From Bacillota bacterium (lineage in GTDB: Bacteria > Bacillota > Clostridia > Acetivibrionales > DTU013), in contig JAEYRB010000011.1 of the NCBI GenBank assembly GCA_023409735.1, forward strand, positions 30,045 to 94,044: DNA of 64,000 nucleotides, written 5' to 3'. Below the pieces are notes generated by a model, which saw nothing but the letters and a program-made list of their open reading frames with translations, did not search any database and was not told the origin of the DNA. The translations under genes were made by a program, and so were the position numbers. Each line of letters opens with the position of its first letter. The first letter of the stretch is position 1. This document shows positions 45,124-55,621 of this stretch, piece by piece.

Positions 45124-46197
45124 TTGAAAATTCTTGTAGACGCAATGGGCGGAGATAATGCCCCTGAAGCAATAGTTAACGGATGTATAGACGCAATAAA
45201 AAGTTGTAATGGCTTTGATCTGACACTTATAGGTGATAACGATCAGATAAATAAGTTAATTGATAAAAGGAAATTCAGCAGCTCAAGGTTAGAGGTTATA
45301 CACGCTAAAGAAGTAATAACAATGGAAGATACACCAACTCATGCTATTCGAAGCAAAAAGAATTCTTCAATGGTTGTTGGATTTAATATGCTTAAAGAAA
45401 AAAAAGGTGATGTATTTATATCCGCGGGAAACACAGGAGCGCTTTTAACCGGTGCACTGCTTATATTGGGAAGGCTTAAAGGAGTCGACCGACCAGCGCT
45501 TGGGGCCATGATACCAACAAAGGAAGGTAAATGTCTGCTGATTGATGCCGGCTTAAATTCAAGCTGCAAGCCAATAAATTATGTCCAGTTCGGAATCATG
45601 GGTTCAATATACATGAACTGTTGCTACAATAAGAACACACCTAAAGTAGGCCTTATTAATATGGGTACCGAGGCCAAAAAAGGTACGGAAGTACTTAAGC
45701 AGGCTTACACTTTGCTTAAAGCTGCAAGTATTAATTTTATAGGCAACATAGAAGGAAAGGATATTCCTGAAGGAAATGTTGATGTTGCTGTTTGTGATGG
45801 TTATGTTGGAAACGTTATTCTTAAATTTCTTGAGGGCACAGGTAAATTTTTTGGCGCATTTATTAAAGGAATGTTTAAGCGTACTATTTTTACAAAACTA
45901 TCAATGTTGTTCGTAATGAAGGATATGATAGACTTCAAAAAAAAGATGGATCCCTCTGAGGATGGGGGAGCACCTGTACTTGGAGTAAATGGTTTAGTTA
46001 TCAAGAGCCATGGCAATTCAGATAAAAAGACAATTAAGAACGTCATAATAAAGGCATATAATCTCTCTGACAGCGGTGTATTTGACAAAATAAAAGAAAG
46101 CATTGAAAGTGTGGAGGTTACAGAAGGTGAAAGAAAAGAACCCAAACGTTGGAGTTTTAGGGGTAGGAGGCTTCGTTCCAAAAAAAGTATTGACTAA
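45124..46197 (+). CDS. plsX: Phosphate acyltransferase PlsX
   Basis: 357 residues. Makes acyl-phosphate from acyl-ACP for phospholipid synthesis. MKILVDAMGGDNAP at the N-terminus, GNTGALLTGALLILGR, and NMGTEAKKGTEV are diagnostic. The start is TTG, after AGGAGTGA. The C-terminus carries a basic tail (KEPKRWSFRGRRLRSKKS), and the last 71 bases overlap fabH. Confidence 0.94.
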   Translation: MKILVDAMGGDNAPEAIVNGCIDAIKSCNGFDLTLIGDNDQINKLIDKRKFSSSRLEVIHAKEVITMEDTPTHAIRSKKNSSMVVGFNMLKEKKGDVFISAGNTGALLTGALLILGRLKGVDRPALGAMIPTKEGKCLLIDAGLNSSCKPINYVQFGIMGSIYMNCCYNKNTPKVGLINMGTEAKKGTEVLKQAYTLLKAASINFIGNIEGKDIPEGNVDVAVCDGYVGNVILKFLEGTGKFFGAFIKGMFKRTIFTKLSMLFVMKDMIDFKKKMDPSEDGGAPVLGVNGLVIKSHGNSDKKTIKNVIIKAYNLSDSGVFDKIKESIESVEVTEGERKEPKRWSFRGRRLRSKKSID

Positions 46198-47128
46198 TAC
46201 AGACCTTGAAAAAATGGTAGAAACATCTGATGAATGGATCATAAAAAGAACGGGTATATCAGAAAGAAGAATACTCGATGAAAATACTCCGATTTATTCG
46301 ATGGCTGTAGAAGCAGCTAAACTTGCTATAGCGGATTCAGGGCTTGCTTCTGAAGAAATTGACCTCATAATTGTTACAACATCTACTCCTGATTATATAA
46401 CGCCAAACACATCAAGCATAGTACAAAAAGAAACAGGAGCTGTAAATGCAGCGGCATTTGACATATCTGCCGCATGCTCCGGTTTTCTTTATGGGTTAAC
46501 TGTAGCAAAGCAGTTTATTGAAACCGGTTGTTATGATTATGTGCTGCTTGTTAGCAGCGAAGGTATGTCAAGGGTTACAGACTGGACAGATAGAAATGAC
46601 TGTGTATTATTCGGCGACGCTGCCGGAGCGGTAGTGCTTGGTAAAGTTGAAAAAGATTATGGAATTATTTCATCATATATCGCTGCAGACGGGACACTTG
46701 GAAATAAGATAACGATTCCATGTTTATATATGTCTGAAGAGGATATTGAAAAAAGAGAAGCCTACAAGGATAAAAAAGCAATTTGGCAAGACGGCAAAGA
46801 AGTGTTTAAATTTGCTGTAAAGGTCATGCAAAAGGCGTCTTTGAAAGCTGCAGAGGATGCAGATATTAAAATTGATGATGTAAAATACATAATACCTCAC
46901 CAAGCTAATGTAAGAATTATTGACAGTGCAATGAAAGCTATGAACTTATCTGATGATGTGCTGTATACAACAATTAAGAAATATGGAAATATTTCATCTG
47001 CATCTATTCCGGTTGCGATGAATGATGCTTACAATACAGACAACCTTAAAAAGGGTGATTACTTGCTGCTGGTGGCTTTCGGCGGAGGTATGACCTGGGC
47101 TTCCGCAGTTATTAGATGGAGTAAATGA
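46127..47128 (+). CDS. fabH: 3-oxoacyl-ACP synthase III
   Basis: 333 residues. Starts fatty-acid synthesis by condensing acetyl-CoA (or another primer) with malonyl-ACP. Catalytic Cys in DISAACSGFLYG, His in IIPHQANVRI and Asn in KKYGNISSAS are present. The GTG at 46127 has GGAGG 9 bases upstream; the open frame begins earlier within plsX. The 71-base overlap with plsX is unusually long, so the start merits checking, but MKEKNPNVGVLGVGGFVP agrees with normal FabH length. Confidence 0.93.
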   Translation: MKEKNPNVGVLGVGGFVPKKVLTNTDLEKMVETSDEWIIKRTGISERRILDENTPIYSMAVEAAKLAIADSGLASEEIDLIIVTTSTPDYITPNTSSIVQKETGAVNAAAFDISAACSGFLYGLTVAKQFIETGCYDYVLLVSSEGMSRVTDWTDRNDCVLFGDAAGAVVLGKVEKDYGIISSYIAADGTLGNKITIPCLYMSEEDIEKREAYKDKKAIWQDGKEVFKFAVKVMQKASLKAAEDADIKIDDVKYIIPHQANVRIIDSAMKAMNLSDDVLYTTIKKYGNISSASIPVAMNDAYNTDNLKKGDYLLLVAFGGGMTWASAVIRWSK

Positions 47129-47227
47129 TCGCTGACCATTTGCTGAAACCAGAATAGAATTAATGGCGGAGATACTAAAGACTAATGAAGAATAGTTGAA
47201 GTAATTTCGAAAGATGGAGGTTAAAAT

Positions 47228-47971
47228 ATGCAGATGAAAGGAAAAACGGCTATAGTTACAGGCTCGGCCAGAGGTCTTGGAAAAGCAATAGCTTTAAAAT
47301 TGGCTAATTTGGGCGCCAACATTGTTTTAAATGATATACCGGCCTCGGATTCATTGGATGCAACGGCTGAGGAATTCAAAGCCTTAGGTTTTAACGTTAT
47401 AGTAACCAGAGGTGATGTTAGAAGCGCAGATGATGCAAAAAGTATGGTTGCTGCCGCAGTTGAAGCATTTGGAAGGGTAGATATACTTGTAAACAATGCC
47501 GGTATTACAAAGGATAAGCCTATGGCTATGATGTCTGAGGATGATTGGGATGCAGTATTGGACATTAATTTAAAGGGGGCGTTTCTATGTACCAAATTTG
47601 CTGCTAAGCAGATGATGAAGCAAAAATACGGTCGCATAGTTAATATTTCCTCAGTTGCAGGAAGATATGGCAATCCTGGACAGGCTAACTATTCAGCATC
47701 AAAGGCAGGATTAATCGGACTTACTAAGACTACGGCTAAAGAGTTCGCTTCAAGAGGTATTACATGTAATGCTGTTGCACCTGGAACAATACAAAGTAAA
47801 ATGACAGATGCATTGCCTGAGGAATTAAAGCTGAAATATTTGGAGAGCATCCCGCTCGGAAGGTTTGGGACACCTGAGGATGTCGCGGGTGTAGTAGCTT
47901 TTTTAGCTTCAGATGATGCATCGTATGTAACTGGTCAGGTAATAGATATTGACGGTGGACTGGTTATGTAA
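47228..47971 (+). CDS. fabG: 3-oxoacyl-ACP reductase
   Basis: 247 residues, short-chain dehydrogenase. Cofactor motif GSARGLGKA near residue 12, NNAGI, and the active-site SSVAGRYGNPGQANYSASK (Ser-Tyr-Lys). C-terminal ASYVTGQVIDIDGG is typical of FabG. GGAGG precedes the ATG. The 100-base gap to fabH carries no gene; fabK and fabD, often found here, are absent. Confidence 0.94.
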   Translation: MQMKGKTAIVTGSARGLGKAIALKLANLGANIVLNDIPASDSLDATAEEFKALGFNVIVTRGDVRSADDAKSMVAAAVEAFGRVDILVNNAGITKDKPMAMMSEDDWDAVLDINLKGAFLCTKFAAKQMMKQKYGRIVNISSVAGRYGNPGQANYSASKAGLIGLTKTTAKEFASRGITCNAVAPGTIQSKMTDALPEELKLKYLESIPLGRFGTPEDVAGVVAFLASDDASYVTGQVIDIDGGLVM

Positions 47972-47983
47972 TAATATTTTAAT

Positions 47984-48050
47984 GTAAAAGATATCCTTTG
48001 CTAGTGTCTTTTACATGGAATTATTATATATTAGTGCTCCCTTTGGGAGG
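47984..48050 (+). promoter_or_regulatory. Leader hairpins of acpP, one touching the ribosome site
   Basis: GTAAAAGA (47984) pairs with TCTTTTAC (48007-48014). CTCCC (48037-48041) pairs with GGGAG (48045-48049), which is part of the GGGAGGAGG ribosome site of acpP. Confidence 0.45.
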
Positions 48051-48060
48051 AGGTGAATAC

Positions 48061-48288
48061 ATGGTTTTTGAAAAGGTCAAGAAGATTATTGTTGAGCAGT
48101 TGGGCGTAGAAGAGGATGAAATTTCAATGGAATCCTCCTTCATTGAAGATTTAGGTGCAGACTCACTTGATATCGTTGAATTAATAATGGCTCTTGAAGA
48201 GGAATTTGATATAGAAATTCCTGATAATGAAGCTGAAAAAATCGCAACTGTTGGCGATGCTGTGGACTACATTAAAAATAACACATAA
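48061..48288 (+). CDS. acpP: Acyl carrier protein
   Basis: 75 residues. Acidic, with the phosphopantetheine-attachment motif [12 protein letters not shown] (Ser near residue 36). It carries growing fatty acyl chains. GGGAGGAGG precedes the ATG; an open frame extends upstream but is not supported. A strong terminator follows. Confidence 0.96.
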   Translation: MVFEKVKKIIVEQLGVEEDEISMESSFIEDLGADSLDIVELIMALEEEFDIEIPDNEAEKIATVGDAVDYIKNNT

Positions 48289-48317
48289 AAAAAGTCCCGA
48301 TAAAGGGACTTTTTTTA
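48287..48317 (+). terminator. Terminator after acpP
   Basis: AAAAAAGTCCC pairs with GGGACTTTTTT around GATAAA. Confidence 0.93.
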
Positions 48318-48400
48318 TAATCCTTTCTCTAAAATAATCATATTTCAAAATAAATTCATTATCTTAACTTTTTAAAGATATATTTCCTGGGAGGTCGTTT

Positions 48401-49636
48401 ATGAAGAAAAGAGTTGTAATCACTGGAATGGGAGTAATACATTCTTTAGCCTCCAACGTTGACGATTTTTGGAAGGCAATAAAGGATGGAGAATGTGGAA
48501 TCAAGCTTTTGACGAAATTTGATACTGAAAATTATGATGCTAAGGTCGCTTCAACAATAGAAAATTTTGATCCAACTGCATATATAGATAAAAAAGAAGC
48601 AAAAAGGATGGATGTCTTTACACAATATGCCATTGCAGCTGCAAAAATGGCCATGGAGATGTCGGGCATTGACATGAATAGCGAAGACAGCTTCAGAGCA
48701 GGCTGCATAGTTGGATCAGGAGTAGGAGGAATCCAGACGCTTGAGGACCAGCATCACACACTTGAGGTAAAGGGACCGGGGAGAGTTAGCCCGTTCTTCA
48801 TACCTTCAATGATCGCTAATATGGCGGCAGGAAGAATTGCTATAGAATATGGACTTCAGGGCTTTAATGAATGTGTAGTCACAGCGTGTGCTTCAGGCAA
48901 CAATTCAATAGGTGATGCTTTTAAAGTCATACAGCGTGGAGACGCTGACATAATGGTATGCGGCGGTGCCGAGAGTGCAATTACTCCACTTTCTATAGCA
49001 GGCTTTTGCTCAAGTAAGGCATTATCAACAAACCCTGATCCTCAAAAGGCGTGCAGACCATTTGACAAGGACAGGGATGGATTTGTAATGGGTGAAGGCG
49101 CAGGAATTCTTATACTTGAAGAGCTTGAGCACGCCTTGAATAGGAATGCAATAATATTAGGTGAAATAGCAGGCTATGGCTGTACCTGTGACGGATACCA
49201 CATTACAGCACCACATCCTGACGGAATTGGCGGAATAAGGTCTATGCAGCTTGCAATTAAGGATGCAGGTATAAATCCTGAGGATATAGGGTATATAAAT
49301 GCACATGGCACATCAACACCGCTCAACGATGTTGGAGAGACAAATGTAATAAAAAAGGTGTTCGGTGAATATGCATATAAGCTGCCGATAAGCTCGACTA
49401 AATCGATGACCGGTCATCTGCTTGGTGCTGCAGGTGCTGTAGAAGCAATAATAACTGCATTATCCATAAGGGATTCCTATATTCCTCCGACAATCAACCT
49501 TATGAACCCCGATCCGGAATGTGATCTTGACTATGTTCCCAATAAGGGAAGAAATGCAGAAATTAAATATGCGTTATCAAATGCACTTGGGTTCGGAGGG
49601 CATAATGCAGCCATAGTATTAAAGAAGTATGAGTAA
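48401..49636 (+). CDS. fabF: 3-oxoacyl-ACP synthase II
   Basis: 411 residues, normal length. Elongates acyl-ACP with malonyl-ACP. Catalytic triad Cys-His-His is seen in [23 protein letters not shown] and [22 protein letters not shown] closes the fold. GGGAGG precedes the ATG. It lies behind the acpP terminator, so it may depend on read-through or its own promoter. Confidence 0.95.
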   Translation: MKKRVVITGMGVIHSLASNVDDFWKAIKDGECGIKLLTKFDTENYDAKVASTIENFDPTAYIDKKEAKRMDVFTQYAIAAAKMAMEMSGIDMNSEDSFRAGCIVGSGVGGIQTLEDQHHTLEVKGPGRVSPFFIPSMIANMAAGRIAIEYGLQGFNECVVTACASGNNSIGDAFKVIQRGDADIMVCGGAESAITPLSIAGFCSSKALSTNPDPQKACRPFDKDRDGFVMGEGAGILILEELEHALNRNAIILGEIAGYGCTCDGYHITAPHPDGIGGIRSMQLAIKDAGINPEDIGYINAHGTSTPLNDVGETNVIKKVFGEYAYKLPISSTKSMTGHLLGAAGAVEAIITALSIRDSYIPPTINLMNPDPECDLDYVPNKGRNAEIKYALSNALGFGGHNAAIVLKKYE

Positions 49637-49690
49637 GCTTGAATTTTTATAAGTATATAGATTAATGCAGATTTTAGGGCTATAATATTT

Positions 49691-49716
49691 AAAGGCGGGA
49701 TTGCTCCCGCTTTTTA
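49691..49716 (+). terminator. Terminator after fabF
   Basis: AAAGGCGGGA pairs with TCCCGCTTTTT around TTGC. Confidence 0.9.
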
Positions 49717-49746
49717 AAATATTCTCATGCTATACAGGAGATTTAA

Positions 49747-50466
49747 ATGAATAAAGATATATTAACAAAGCATGTTGAAAGCTTTGAGAGACTGGAAAAT
49801 ATTATAGACTATAGCTTCAAAAACAAGAAGAATCTACTTTTGGCACTAACACATAGCTCGTACGCAAATGAAAAAAGAAATGAAGGACTTTCGAGCAATG
49901 AAAGACTTGAATTTTTGGGAGATGCCGTTTTAAATATTGTGATTAGTGACTATATATTTAAGAAACGACCAAATCTATCAGAGGGTGAGATGTCTAAAAC
50001 GCGTGCGTCAATGGTGTGCGAAAGCGCTCTTATGAAATGCGCCGAAAGTATAAAGCTTGGCAGCTTTATTATGCTTGGCAAAGGAGAGGAAAATACAGGC
50101 GGCAGGCAGCGTGCATCTATTTTATCTGACGCTTTTGAAGCAGTAATCGGAGCAATATATATTGACGGTGGAATAGAAAAGGCCAGTAAATTCATATTCA
50201 TGGCTATGAGTGAAATTATTGGTCATATGGATAATAGTGAAGTTTTTATTGATTATAAAACTAAGCTTCAGGAAGTAATTCAAAAGACCAGCGAAGATAA
50301 GATTTTTTATCAGATACTTGAAGAAAAGGGACCAGATCATGATAAAGAATTTGTTATTCAGTTAAGTATAGGAAATAATGTGTTGGGTACCGGCGTCGGT
50401 AAAAGCAAGAAGGAAGCAGAGCAGAATGCTGCAAAAGCAGCGCTTGCTAAGCTGAAGGTAAAATAA
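49747..50466 (+). CDS. rnc: Ribonuclease III
   Basis: 239 residues. The signature NERLEFLGDAVLNIV (about 55-69) supplies the metal-binding carboxylates, and a double-stranded RNA-binding domain fills residues 165-238. It cuts double-stranded RNA, including pre-rRNA. AGGAG precedes the ATG. In many clostridia rnc is followed by smc and ftsY; here a radical-SAM gene starts one base after it. Confidence 0.95.
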   Translation: MNKDILTKHVESFERLENIIDYSFKNKKNLLLALTHSSYANEKRNEGLSSNERLEFLGDAVLNIVISDYIFKKRPNLSEGEMSKTRASMVCESALMKCAESIKLGSFIMLGKGEENTGGRQRASILSDAFEAVIGAIYIDGGIEKASKFIFMAMSEIIGHMDNSEVFIDYKTKLQEVIQKTSEDKIFYQILEEKGPDHDKEFVIQLSIGNNVLGTGVGKSKKEAEQNAAKAALAKLKVK

Positions 50467-50467
50467 T

Positions 50468-51499
50468 ATGTCCCATAGGCATGTAATTATACCGATTTTT
50501 GTACCGCATAAGGGCTGCCCGCATGATTGTATATTCTGCAATCAGAAAAAAATAAGCGGGCAGCTTGATGATCTAAAACCGGAACAGGTATCACAAATAG
50601 TTGAAGAACATTTAAAGACTATCGATAAGAGCTCGTTTGTTGAAATTGCATTCTATGGCGGCAGTTTTACAGCCATTGACTTATCATTGCAGGAAAGCTA
50701 TCTCAAAGCAGCTGCTAAATATGTAGAAACAGAAAGTGTAACTGAAATACGTCTATCAACCAGGCCTGATTGCATTAACGAAGAGATACTGGAGCTATTG
50801 CGGAAATATTATGTTAAAACAATTGAGCTTGGTGTCCAGAGCCTTGATGACGAAGTTTTATCGGCAAGCAACAGGGGTCATGATTCCAAATGCGTATGTG
50901 AATCAGCCAGACTTATAAAGCAGTGGGGCTTTAGACTCGGCATACAAACTATGACTGGTCTTCCTGGAGATACAAGGGAAAAATGCATTAATACTGCTAA
51001 AAAGGTTATTGAAATAGCGCCTGAAATAGTGAGGATATATCCTGTATTGGTGATAAAAGGTACAGAACTTGAAAGAAAATACATCCAGGGAATTTATGAA
51101 CCGCAGTCATTGGATGAAGCAGTAGATTTATGCGCAGAGTTGCTTTCCATGTATGAGGAGCACAATATTAAGGTAATACGAATAGGACTTCAGGCTACGG
51201 AAAATATTAATGAGAATTCAGATTCAGAGGTTGCGGCAGGGCCTATTCACCCCGCAATACGACAATTGGTAGAAGCCAGGCTGTCACTGAAAAAAATTGA
51301 AGAAGCCTTGGAAAAAGAAGGCAGTAAGGACATTAACGAATTAATTATATATACAGGTCCTAATAATATTTCAAATGTTATTGGACAAAAGCGAGCTAAT
51401 ATTAAGTATCTTGAATCAAAATACCATATGAGGGTAAAAATCAAGACAGATGATTCTATTGGCAAAGAAATAGTACTAAAAAATAACAATAATATGTAA
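50468..51499 (+). CDS. Radical SAM protein, Elp3-like
   Basis: 343 residues. The radical SAM cluster motif is CPHDCIFC near residue 17-24, with AFYGGSFTAID following. STRPDCIN, TIELGVQSL and GLPGD match the Elp3/COG1243-like family, but the acetyltransferase domain of true Elp3 is missing. Proteins of this kind are conserved next to rnc in Clostridia; substrate unknown, possibly tRNA. Starts one base after rnc, so cotranslated. Confidence 0.82.
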   Translation: MSHRHVIIPIFVPHKGCPHDCIFCNQKKISGQLDDLKPEQVSQIVEEHLKTIDKSSFVEIAFYGGSFTAIDLSLQESYLKAAAKYVETESVTEIRLSTRPDCINEEILELLRKYYVKTIELGVQSLDDEVLSASNRGHDSKCVCESARLIKQWGFRLGIQTMTGLPGDTREKCINTAKKVIEIAPEIVRIYPVLVIKGTELERKYIQGIYEPQSLDEAVDLCAELLSMYEEHNIKVIRIGLQATENINENSDSEVAAGPIHPAIRQLVEARLSLKKIEEALEKEGSKDINELIIYTGPNNISNVIGQKRANIKYLESKYHMRVKIKTDDSIGKEIVLKNNNNM

Positions 51500-51511
51500 G
51501 GAGTAAGCTGA

Positions 51512-53722
51512 ATGTCTTTTTTACCTATGACGAGGAAGGATATGGAGGACAGGGAATGGGATAGCCTTGACTTCCTTTATATAAGCGGAGATGCGTATGT
51601 AGACCACCCTAGCTTTGGACATGCTATTATAACAAGGCTGCTTGAAAGTGAAGGCTATAAAGTTGGTATAATTGCTCAGCCTGACTGGAAAAGCAATAAA
51701 GACTTCATGAGGTTAGGACGACCTAAATATGGAGTATTTATTTCATCAGGTGTAATCGATTCAATGGTCAATCATTATACAGCAAGTAAAAAGCCAAGAA
51801 GTGATGACAGTTATTCACCGGGTGGGAAGGCAGGGCATAGGCCTGACCGCGCTGTTATTGTATACGCTAATAGAATACGCCAGGCATTTAAGGATATACC
51901 GGTGATAATTGGAGGAATAGAAGCAAGCCTTAGAAGATTTGCACATTATGACTACTGGGATGACAAGGTAAGAAGGTCTATTCTTGTTGACAGTACTGCT
52001 GATCTGCTTATTTATGGAATGGGAGAGAAACCTATACTTGAAATTGCCGAGGGCTTGTCAAAAGGCTGGAAGATAAATAAAATGCGTGGTATCCGAGGTA
52101 CAGCATATCTTGCCGATGCAGATGAGCTTTCTGATTTTTTGCAGGACCCATATAAGGACAACACTAAAACCAACCAGGTTTATCTTGAAGACAAAAAGAA
52201 AAATAGTAATGTTACGGTAGCAAAGATTCCAAAGCTTTTAATACCATCGTATGAAAAGGTATCAGAAAGCAAATATGAATATGCAAAAGCGTTTATGGTT
52301 CAGTATAATGAACAGGATCCATTTAATGGCCGGACGATAGTCCAGCAGCATAGCGATAAATATGTAGTTCAGAATCCTCCGGCATATCCGCTGACGACAA
52401 GCGAACTGGATAAGGTATATGAGCTTCCCTATGAAAGGACATTTCACCCATCTTACATTGAGGCAGGAGGGATCCCTGCAATAAAAGAGGTTGAGTTTAG
52501 CATAACCAGCCATCGTGGGTGCTATGGTGGTTGTTCCTTCTGTGCATTAAATTTCCACCAGGGCAGAATGATTCAGAGGAGAAGCCAGGAGTCAATTTTA
52601 GAGGAAGCTGAAAAGCTCATCAAAAGTCCTAATTTTAAAGGCTATATCCATGATGTTGGCGGACCTACGGCTAATTTCAGAGATACTTCGTGTGATAAGC
52701 AAAAATCATTAGGTGCGTGTAAGGGAAGGCAGTGCCTCTATCCTCAGCCATGTAAAAATCTCAAGGTTGACCACAGTGAATACCTGGAGCTTTTGAGAAA
52801 GTTAAGAGAGCTGCCTGGAGTGAAAAAGGTCTTTATACGTTCCGGGATCAGATATGATTATCTAATGTTGGATAAGGATGATACTTTCTTCAGAGAGCTC
52901 TGTAAGTATCATGTAAGCGGGCATCTTAAGGTCGCACCTGAGCATGTGTCTGACAGAGTACTTGAAAAGATGGGTAAGCCGGGGAGAAGAGTTTATGATG
53001 AATTTGTAGAAAAATTCTATGCAATTAATAAAAAGCTTGAGAAGGAGCAATATCTTGTCCCTTATCTTATATCGAGCCACCCCGGAAGTGATCTTAATGC
53101 TGCTATTGAGCTGGCCTTATATCTTAAGGAAATAAAATACTCTCCTGAGCAGGTTCAGGACTTTTATCCTACACCGGGAACGCTTTCTACATGTATGTTC
53201 TATACAGAGCTTGATCCAAGGACAATGAAAAAGGTTTATGTTCCGTCCAATCCAAAAGAAAAGGCAATGCAAAGAGCTTTGTTGCAGTTCCGAAGAAAGG
53301 AAAACTATGCGCTGGTAAGAGAGGCTTTAATTGAGGCGGGTAGAGAGGAATTGATAGGTTACGGTAAAAAGTACCTCGTTTCTCCAGAACATAATACAAG
53401 CTTCGTAAGAAAAAGCAAAGAGAAGGATAGGGATAATTTTTTAGTAAAGAAGGACAGGCGTAATTCTGCCGCTGCGAAAAAAGATAGGCGAAATTCTTCG
53501 GGTAGCAGGAGCGAACATGATAAAGTTACCAATAAAGGCGTACGTAATACCATAGCAAGTAAGTATGGTCGTAATTCTGCCGGAACGGTAGACAGACGTA
53601 ACGCTTCGGCAAAAATAAGCGAACGCAATTCCACGGAAAAGAAGGATGGAGATAAAAACCGGAAAAATAAGGTTAATATAAACAAAAAGAAGACAACACA
53701 AGCAAAGAGACATAAAGCATGA
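51512..53722 (+). CDS. YgiQ/UPF0313 family radical SAM protein
   Basis: 736 residues. The N-terminal cobalamin-binding-like domain ([17 protein letters not shown]) is followed by the radical SAM core with CYGGCSFC near residue 338-345 and [11 protein letters not shown]. Substrate is not known for this family. The last 120 residues form a lysine/arginine-rich tail with repeated DRRNS/RNS units (about residues 648-710), absent from the conserved family core. AAGGAG precedes the ATG. It is 12 bases behind the Elp3-like gene, so it is likely in the same operon. Confidence 0.85.
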   Translation: MSFLPMTRKDMEDREWDSLDFLYISGDAYVDHPSFGHAIITRLLESEGYKVGIIAQPDWKSNKDFMRLGRPKYGVFISSGVIDSMVNHYTASKKPRSDDSYSPGGKAGHRPDRAVIVYANRIRQAFKDIPVIIGGIEASLRRFAHYDYWDDKVRRSILVDSTADLLIYGMGEKPILEIAEGLSKGWKINKMRGIRGTAYLADADELSDFLQDPYKDNTKTNQVYLEDKKKNSNVTVAKIPKLLIPSYEKVSESKYEYAKAFMVQYNEQDPFNGRTIVQQHSDKYVVQNPPAYPLTTSELDKVYELPYERTFHPSYIEAGGIPAIKEVEFSITSHRGCYGGCSFCALNFHQGRMIQRRSQESILEEAEKLIKSPNFKGYIHDVGGPTANFRDTSCDKQKSLGACKGRQCLYPQPCKNLKVDHSEYLELLRKLRELPGVKKVFIRSGIRYDYLMLDKDDTFFRELCKYHVSGHLKVAPEHVSDRVLEKMGKPGRRVYDEFVEKFYAINKKLEKEQYLVPYLISSHPGSDLNAAIELALYLKEIKYSPEQVQDFYPTPGTLSTCMFYTELDPRTMKKVYVPSNPKEKAMQRALLQFRRKENYALVREALIEAGREELIGYGKKYLVSPEHNTSFVRKSKEKDRDNFLVKKDRRNSAAAKKDRRNSSGSRSEHDKVTNKGVRNTIASKYGRNSAGTVDRRNASAKISERNSTEKKDGDKNRKNKVNINKKKTTQAKRHKA

Positions 53723-53771
53723 GTAATGTTGCATAAAAGCGAACGGGCAATTGCTGAAAGTTTTGTTTTTC

Positions 53772-53800
53772 TTGACATAAAAATTAAAAAAGCTTACAAT
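53772..53800 (+). promoter_or_regulatory. Promoter of rny
   Basis: Consensus TTGACA and TACAAT are separated by 17 bases. The leader of about 95 bases has a GCCGG/CCGGC hairpin at 53857-53872. Confidence 0.85.
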
Positions 53801-53900
53801 AAATTTGTATTTTTTATAATTAGTGAATAGTTAAGTCTATTTGCATATTATTAATAGCCGGGTTTTACCGGCATGACCATTGAAAACTGAATAAGAGGAG

Positions 53901-55478
53901 GTGTGTGTTATAACTGATAAGGTACTTTTCACATTAATTGGCCTTGTAATTGGAGCAGTAATAGCAGTTATTGCTTCATTGATATCGTTTCGTAAAGGAT
54001 ATGACCACCGGAAAAAGGATGCTGAAGCTGAAATCGGCAGTGCTGAGCAGGAAGCTAAAAGAATCGTAAATGATGCCTTAAAAATGGCAGAAAGTAAAAA
54101 GAGAGAGTTTTTGCTGGAAGCTAAGGAAGAGATTCATAAGAGCAGAATAGAACTGGATAGGGAAATCAAGGAAAGAAGGAACGAAATACAGAGGCAAGAG
54201 CGCAGGCTTATGCAGAAGGAGGAGACACTTGATAAGAAAGTGGAGACTCTGGAGCAAAAGGACGAAGTGCTAAATAAGAAACTGAAGGACGTACAAGTAA
54301 CACAGGATAAGATTGCTGAAGTGCAGAAACAGCAGCTTGAGGAACTTGAGAGAATCTCGGGCTTGTCTATTGAAGATGCTAAGCAATATCTTATCAGGAA
54401 TGTGGAAGACGAAGTTAAACATGAATTAGCAATACTTGTGAAGGAGCTTGAGCAAAAAGCTAAGGAAGAAGCAGACAGAAAAGCGCGGGATATTGTGTCT
54501 ACCGCAATTCAAAAGTGTGCTGCTGACCATGTTTCTGAAACCACTGTTTCAGTCGTACCTCTGCCGAATGATGAAATGAAAGGCCGCATTATAGGCCGCG
54601 AAGGCAGGAACATAAGAACTCTTGAAACGCTTACCGGAATAGATCTAATAATTGATGATACACCGGAAGCAGTAATACTTTCAGGTTTCGACCCTATAAG
54701 AAGGGAAGTTGCCAGAATAACACTTGAAAAGCTCATAATCGATGGCAGAATACATCCTGCCAGGATTGAAGAAATGGTTGAAAAGGCAAAAAAGGAAGTT
54801 GAAAACACAATACGTCAGGAAGGTGATAGGGCTACCTTTGAAACAGGTGTCCACGGATTACATCCTGAAGTAGTTAAGCTGCTTGGTAAGCTTAGGTTTA
54901 GAACAAGTTATGGACAAAATGTTCTTAATCATTCCATCGAGGTATCAACTTTAGCCGGAATTATGGCTGCTGAACTAGGTGCCGATGTGGTTTTGGCAAA
55001 ACGAGCAGGATTATTGCATGATATAGGTAAGGCAGTCGACCATGAAATGGAAGGCTCCCATGTAACTATCGGAGGGGATATTGCCAAGAAGTACAGAGAA
55101 GGAAATGATGTTGTTAACGCAATATTGTCCCATCACGGAGACGTTGAACCTACTTCAGTTATAGCTGTTCTCGTACAGGCCGCTGATTCAATTTCTGCAG
55201 CACGACCTGGTGCAAGAAGGGAGACCCTTGAGTCATACATCAAGAGAATTGAAAAGCTTGAAGAAATCGCAAATTCTTTCCCAGGTGTTGAAAAATGTTA
55301 TGCTATTCAAGCCGGTAGGGAAATAAGAATAATAGTCAAGCCAGAAGATGTTACTGATGATGAAATGGTGCTTAAAGCCAGAGAGATTGTAAAGAAGATT
55401 GAAAGCGAACTTGAATATCCAGGCCAGATCAAGGTGAATGTAATAAGAGAAACAAGAGCGATTGAATACGCAAAATAA
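53901..55478 (+). CDS. rny: Ribonuclease Y
   Basis: Up to 525 residues. Order: an N-terminal membrane helix (about 9-29), a long coiled coil (30-190), a KH domain ([17 protein letters not shown]), and an HD domain ([35 protein letters not shown]). It starts mRNA decay at the membrane. Start is uncertain: the frame opens with GTG at 53901, which overlaps the AGGAGG itself; no ATG, GTG or TTG lies at a normal distance, but an ATA at 53910 sits 8 bases behind AGGAGG. Followed by a strong terminator. Confidence 0.93.
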   Translation: MCVITDKVLFTLIGLVIGAVIAVIASLISFRKGYDHRKKDAEAEIGSAEQEAKRIVNDALKMAESKKREFLLEAKEEIHKSRIELDREIKERRNEIQRQERRLMQKEETLDKKVETLEQKDEVLNKKLKDVQVTQDKIAEVQKQQLEELERISGLSIEDAKQYLIRNVEDEVKHELAILVKELEQKAKEEADRKARDIVSTAIQKCAADHVSETTVSVVPLPNDEMKGRIIGREGRNIRTLETLTGIDLIIDDTPEAVILSGFDPIRREVARITLEKLIIDGRIHPARIEEMVEKAKKEVENTIRQEGDRATFETGVHGLHPEVVKLLGKLRFRTSYGQNVLNHSIEVSTLAGIMAAELGADVVLAKRAGLLHDIGKAVDHEMEGSHVTIGGDIAKKYREGNDVVNAILSHHGDVEPTSVIAVLVQAADSISAARPGARRETLESYIKRIEKLEEIANSFPGVEKCYAIQAGREIRIIVKPEDVTDDEMVLKAREIVKKIESELEYPGQIKVNVIRETRAIEYAK

Positions 55479-55482
55479 GTTA

Positions 55483-55510
55483 GGGGGGGCACATAAGCCC
55501 CCCTTGATTT
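55483..55510 (+). terminator. Terminator after rny
   Basis: GGGGGGGC pairs with GCCCCCC around ACATAA, followed by TTGATTTTTATTT. Confidence 0.92.
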
Positions 55511-55513
55511 TTA

Positions 55514-55583
55514 TTTATGGCGTTGACCGAAGGACTACAGCAAAAAGGCGAGAGGGGTCCGATGACCCCGAGACTTTTGTTAA
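55514..55583 (+). repeat. Repeated structured element A, copy 3
   Basis: TTTATGGCGTTG, GGACTACAGC, AAAAGGCGAG, GGGGTCCGATGACCCC and GAGACTTTT in the order of the other copies. GGGGTC/GACCCC and AAAAG/CTTTT form the clearest stems. It ends 27 bases before the ribosome site of the next gene. Confidence 0.65.
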
Positions 55584-55621
55584 AGATATATGGCAGAATC
55601 TATAAAGTCGGAGGAGATCAA

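Noticed and set aside
53359..53778. 139-codon minus-strand frame with Leu/Phe-rich composition
   Set aside because: Complement of the lysine/arginine repeat tail of the YgiQ-type gene; no ribosome site.
55517..55621. N-terminal extension of the YmdB homologue
   Set aside because: The open frame runs through repeat A and lacks a ribosome site; the TTG at 55622 gives the normal family start.
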